A DNA stretch of 64,000 nt from Volutella citrinella (Eukaryota; Ascomycota; Sordariomycetes; Hypocreales; Nectriaceae). The position numbers and the translations under genes are program-made. The notes below the pieces were generated by a model. The model was given only the letters and a program-made list of their open reading frames with translations. It had not been told where the DNA came from and did not search any database. The stretch's first letter is position 1. Each line of letters starts with the position of its first letter. Of this stretch, positions 59,301 to 64,000 are shown one piece after another. The DNA lies in NCBI GenBank assembly GCA_034401135.1, contig JAWZSP010000002.1, positions 2,914,001 through 2,978,000 of the forward strand, given 5' to 3'.

Positions 59301-62300
59301 GCGATTGACCTTGGCCGTTCAACAGGCTGAGCATTTCTTCGAAAAACTCCCTCTCCATTTTAGGTCGACTCTGGGGGTCGAAAATTCGATCGGGGACGTA
59401 AAGCTTCACAGTACCGATGCTGAAGTGAATCCACGCAAAGGCAGACAAGTACGCCTGTCGTGATCCATCTCTTTGCGCCGCAGCCAGGGCGTCAAAAAGC
59501 GGAACAAAATGCTCTCTGGCCACCGTCTGCAAGTGCTCGGCATCAATGGCCGCGATAAGCCCATCGAATGCGTGACTAGTATCAGGGTTATTCAGCACCT
59601 GTTGATATGACTCAACTGCACGGTCTTTAATCGTTCCCCCGTGAGCACCAAGAATGCCGAATGCGAGTCTTAGGAGAAGGCCGTTGAGACCCTCAATCGG
59701 ATCAGTGAAAATGTTGGCTGTGTGAGCGGCAAGATACAATCCAAGCGCTGGCAACTCCGCCTCCAATAGCCCGAGAGCTTTCAGCTCGACGGTTCCAAGG
59801 ATTTCAAGCTTGGACCACATTGAAGTGGCAAACTTCCCGTCCCAAGGGAACTGGTTTTGGTAAACAAGGTGCTCAATGGATTGCAATAGAGATGCCTGGT
59901 GCTTAGCGCCGGCGGCCATCATGCCAGCTTTCGTAGGCACATTTGCCAGCAATGCAAGATCCTGCTCCGATTCAGGTGTTGCAGAATTGGTCGACAGTGA
60001 TGCCAGAAGCGAGAATTGACGAATAGTCTCAAATTCAGCCGCGAGGAATGGCTTGAGCTCAATGCTGTCTGACCCGATGCGGCTTTCCAAAGACTCGATC
60101 TGAGAAGCGAGATCTGTCACAAGACCATCGACATTCGTGAGATCATTTCTGATGATGCCGGATACCTTCTCCAATGTCGCCATTGCCTTCGCCAGGTCTG
60201 GAATCGAAGCCCCAGCCTTCCATCGAAGAGCATCAAACCTCGAAGCCAGCCTTTCGAGTTCCATGACACGGTTCAAAATGACCTGGGAAGCGATTGGGAT
60301 TGGACGAAGAACTGTCCACAACAGCTCCATGCTGAGGCCAGTCGAGAGCTTGAAGCCGCTGTGGAAATCTGTCTGTAATCTTCGTAAAATCTGGTTGACG
60401 AACTCGCGTTCTCGGTCGCCCTTGCACCTATTCAAGTGCCTAGTGAAGAGATCATTTCCCTGAGCAAGATGCGCTTGGAACTTCGCTTCATCGAAATCAA
60501 GCTCTGTGGCAAGCACAATCGTTCGTTCAATGTAACGGATTACGGCTCGGACAATTCGAATGCCCTCCTGTCTCATATTAGTTCTGCAACTTAAAGATGG
60601 GCTACTAGGTCCAGTACCTTCCAAAAGTCGAAGGATTCGGGCTCAAAGCTCAGCCATTCGCGCAGGCTATTGATGGTAGACGCTAGGAAAACGGCGAGTT
60701 TGACGGTCGAATCCTTGGAAACTGCTGCGACTCGATCGCCAATCAAGGATCTTTGCAGTCGGTTCAGGTTCGTCAATTTGTTGCTTTGGGCAACATGATG
60801 ATGGCTCTGAAGTTGAGATTGAATGAGGTATACTCCACGGTAGAACTCCAAGCATGCACCAAGCCACCTGCCCTGATTGAGGGAAGGCAACAGCTGCGCA
60901 ATTGGGTGATTGTTGAGGGGATGAACAGGCTACAATTTTTGTCAGCTACGCCTTTCAAAACGTTCAGGAGATTTTTACCAAAGTCTTGGACAGTCCGGGC
61001 AGGGTCAACTCGGAATAGAGCTTGGCAACTGCCGTAACAGCGGAAGTACCATCAGACGAGCTGAGGAAAGCAAGCAGGTCGAGGTGCCGCTTGTTGTTCG
61101 GCTCTTCACATCCTCCGTAGATAAACATCCTAGAGAAGCGAGGGAGAATCGATATGTCCGTCAGAGACAGGTGGTCGAGCGCGATGTACCCGATGCCCGA
61201 AGCGTCGTTTGGTTCGAGTACAGAGTCGGGTACTTGTTGGGACAAGTGGTACCTTTGAAGACTACTCTCAACTCCTGTGATCCTGGAGAAGCAATTGTTG
61301 GCTTGTGTTGGCGGTGTGTGAATATGAATCTCGATCGCACGGTTTCTCATGGCCCGCGACAATTCACCATATCGAGGGTCCATTGTCAAGAACATGCGAA
61401 ACTCCGGGTGGGGCTTGACAACTCGCGGTTCTCCTCCAGGGCCGCAATGCTCGTTGATGCTCAGAAATCCATTGGGCTCAAGCAGAGAATTCAGTCGGTC
61501 CAGGACAGATGCATTGCACATATTAGCGTTGTCAAGGACGAGCCAGTGGCCCTCTTGCAGAGCCTTCACAATGACTCCATCGAGCCATTCGAATCGAGGG
61601 TTGGCAAGTACTAGCGGACCGTTGATGAGGCCCAGAGCTTCGGCCAACGACCTACCAACTTCCGATTCAGACGGCAGTGTCTTTAGGAGTACTTCTATGC
61701 ACGTGCCAATTGGTGCCAACTCAGCGGTATCGCCGGCAAAGCCGTCCAACATGTGCAAAAGCGTCAGAGCTTCTTCGGGGACTTGGCCTGGTACAACAGA
61801 CATAATTGAGTTCTGCAGATCGTGGTGAAGGGAACGCAACTTGGCGTTGACTTCTCGGAGGGGGTCGGCTTGTTCAAAGCCTCCGACAAGATCCATAGTA
61901 TCGATGTCCGCATTCATGGGAAACACCACAAGTGATTTTCCTGCGAGAGCTGCAACATGCGCCAGGAGAACTGATTTGCCATAGCCCGAGGGACTGCTGA
62001 GTATGCAGGGGATGTTTTGCTTGACGCAAATCATCAGTGACTCGAGCTCAGCCAGTCGAGGCACTACATCAATGTTGGGCAAACACTCAGGTTGGGAGTT
62101 GGGATGCCGTTCCAGGAGAGCCAGACCAACTTGGCCACAGACTGAGTTCAAATCGTGATAAAGGCTGTGGGTTCGGGGCGCGGAGCCTGATACGAGGCCG
62201 AAAAGCTTGTCCACTTCCTCCCTATCGCGATCTGAGCGGAATCGCTGCCTCACTATTATATTGAGGAAATCCTCGGCTCGTGCGGTTTGAAGTAGGGGGT

Positions 62301-64000
62301 CCGGCGAGTTCAAAAGCTTGAGCCAGCGGAGGACATCTCGAAGGTTAAACTCCCATGGGCTGCCTTGCACGCCAAACGATTTCTCTACCACAAGTTTGTG
62401 CTCCAACTTGGATACAAACTGAATCAGTTGACCAATAGTTTCGCCAGAAGTATTGGGGTAGTTGTGCGCGGCGATCAGTTTCAAGTCGTCGTCAGAGAAG
62501 ACGTCGGCGTACACAACGATGAAACGATTGACAAAGGAGGCGGGTAAGCCCTTGCGGCCACCTCCTTGGTGGTGAGGGTTCTGGGCAGCGAAAAGTCGGA
62601 AGTTTGGATGGCGCTTGAACACCTGGTCAAGCTCAGACACATACACCTCGCCTCGATGGTCAAGACAAGCGTTCAAACCCTCCAGAACAGACTGGGATGC
62701 AAGGTTCATCTCATCCAAAAGAACCCATTCGCCTTTCTGCATTGCTTGGAGGAAAGGAGCATCCCTCCAGGCAAAGTTTCCTGCTTCGGCGCCTTCCACG
62801 GGCACATCAGTACCAAACAGGTCCATCAGATCGGTCTGATCTGACAGGTTAATTCTGGTCAGAGGCTGGCCACAGGCTTGCGATAATGCGGCCACCAAAG
62901 TAGTCTTTCCAACACCTGGACTGCCTTCGAGGAGGATCGGCTTTTGCATCTGCAATGCCCGCAGGACTCTCATTGCATTGAGTCGTGTGGTAGGCGCGTG
63001 GAAGGCAAAACCGGGATCAGCAACCCCCAGGGTAGTTCGAGGGACAGTGAAATTCCCAATGGTGAGAGACGAATGATCCATCGTCAGCTCAGGATGAGTC
63101 TGGTAGATATGAGTCACATCAGTACCAACGAGCTCCCCCAGTTTGGCAAGGCATTTCTGTCTCTGTTCATTGATGGATTTCGGATCTGTCGCAAGAATAG
63201 CTGATGGGTTGGCTCCGATGCTGTCGATGAAGATGGTTGCAGCTCCGTGAACCAGTGAGACGACAGGGTTTTCGGAGCTGAAGTTGTTGATGAATTGCAC
63301 CCAGACCAATATCTCTCGAACAGAGAAGGGTGCTGTGGCCATGGGCCTAAATGTTTGTCCAAACCAAACAGCGAACTTCACTATTGGATCCACCAGCCTT
63401 TTCGAGTCGCCGACCAGCTTGGTCCGGACAATGTCGTAGATATCCTCACTTTCTGACAGCGGAGGTACCCAAATTTCGGTGAATCGGTTGCGCAACGCAG
63501 GCGACAGCTCCTTTTTGCCGAAGTCGCCTCCGGGGTTCATAGTGGCGAAGAACTTAAAGTCATCAGCAGCCACCACAAAGGAATTGTCAATGCCCTTCTC
63601 TGCGAGAAGTATCGTTCGCCCGGGCTCGAGTACGGAGTTCAGTCGCTCCAGAACAGAATCATCCGCAAGAGAAATCTCATCCAACAAGAAAAAGTGGCCT
63701 TGACGCATCGCTTCCACAAGGCTGCCGTCTGTCCATTCGAATAATGCCTTGCTTCGAGTTTCACCGGAAGAAATTCTTTCTCGGACAGCCTCTGGCACCT
63801 TCTCGACGGCTTGGGACTCCAAGGATTTGTATCTTTCCAAACGTTCTTCGCTTGATCCAGACGTGTCTAAACCCAAGGTCTCCAAGGAAACACGAACATC
63901 CACATCCAGAGCCTCGATAATGGCCCTCCGGTTTCTCACTGGCCTCTGCGAGCCAATCAAGTCCCCAGTTTCAGTGTTTTGATGTGCATTCACAATGTGA
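53320..64000 (-). CDS. MDN1: Midasin (AAA ATPase of 60S ribosome assembly), 5' end outside the window
   Basis: Three visible exons: 64000-60979, 60929-60618 and 60567-53320; introns 49 and 50 nt; about 3526 residues visible, so roughly the first 1400 of the usual ~4900 are missing. The window opens inside AAA4 (HQNTETGDLIGSQRPVRNR) with its Walker B FFLLDEISLAD. AAA5 follows with GSPGVGKTT and WVLLDEMNLAS, then AAA6 with PSGYGKS and the family-typical degenerate Walker B WLVLDNAN. A ~1700-residue helical linker leads to a Asp/Glu-rich region of about 550 residues (+ coordinates about 54280-55880). The C-terminal MIDAS domain starts near YQIFLCVDDSKSM (53910-53950), with the D-x-S-x-S metal site. 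Midasin removes Ytm1 and Rsa4 from pre-60S particles in the nucleus. Intron 2 uses an ACTAAT branch and is the only frame-preserving choice. Confidence 0.97.

Noticed and set aside
1..64000. Secondary-metabolite cluster, transposon or horizontally acquired island
   Set aside because: No synthase, transposase, reverse transcriptase or terminal repeats were seen; the genes are conserved eukaryotic or fungal functions with ordinary fungal introns.

Overview
This 64 kb window is nuclear DNA of a filamentous ascomycete. Genes are interrupted by short introns (about 47 to 143 nt) with GT...AG ends and CTAAC/CTGAC-type branch sites, the spacing is compact, and the proteins are typically fungal: a STE3 pheromone receptor, a Zn2Cys6 regulator and a fused THI6. 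The flavour of the proteins suggests Sordariomycetes, perhaps Hypocreales; that placement is inference. I support 15 protein-coding genes, one of them (midasin) running off the right edge. Exon joins were worked out by hand and every model keeps its reading frame. I see no rRNA, tRNA, CRISPR, transposase or secondary-metabolite cluster.

Layout. 1-4346: no supported gene. 4347-5986 (+): membrane protein of unknown function. 5987-11692: 5.7 kb without a supported gene. 11693-14983 (+): DUF4203/TMEM198-like multispan protein with a long disordered tail. 15676-17414 (-): STE3-type pheromone receptor. 18787-19400 (+): mitochondrial single-strand DNA-binding protein. 19762-21461 (-): glutathione synthetase. 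22861-28388 (+): large ATRX/Rad54-like SNF2 ATPase. 30635-32559 (+): 5-aminolevulinate synthase. 33242-35410 (+): Zn2Cys6 transcription factor. 35757-37548 (-): bifunctional THI6. 38160-39734 (-): type II NADH dehydrogenase. 40488-46003 (-): UTP10. 46772-47738 (+): IAH1-like SGNH esterase. 49398-51290 (+): unknown, largely disordered protein. 51924/52224-53096 (+): isochorismatase-family hydrolase. 53320-64000 (-): C-terminal three quarters of midasin (MDN1/REA1).

How they relate. Most genes are conserved housekeeping functions, not a cluster. Two large ribosome-assembly factors, UTP10 (early 90S/small subunit) and midasin (late 60S maturation), lie about 7 kb apart on the same strand. Several others act in or feed mitochondria: ALAS (heme), RIM1 (mtDNA), NDH-2 (respiration) and possibly the isochorismatase-like protein. 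Divergent pairs that may share promoters are STE3/RIM1, GSH2/SNF2 and UTP10/IAH1. Convergent pairs are DUF4203/STE3, RIM1/GSH2, Zn2Cys6/THI6 and isochorismatase/MDN1.

No convincing new multi-gene system was found. The best leads are single-gene: an in-frame presequence-like extension on the isochorismatase-like gene, two frame-preserving splice choices in the STE3 tail, and three large proteins whose domain layout or function I cannot assign fully.
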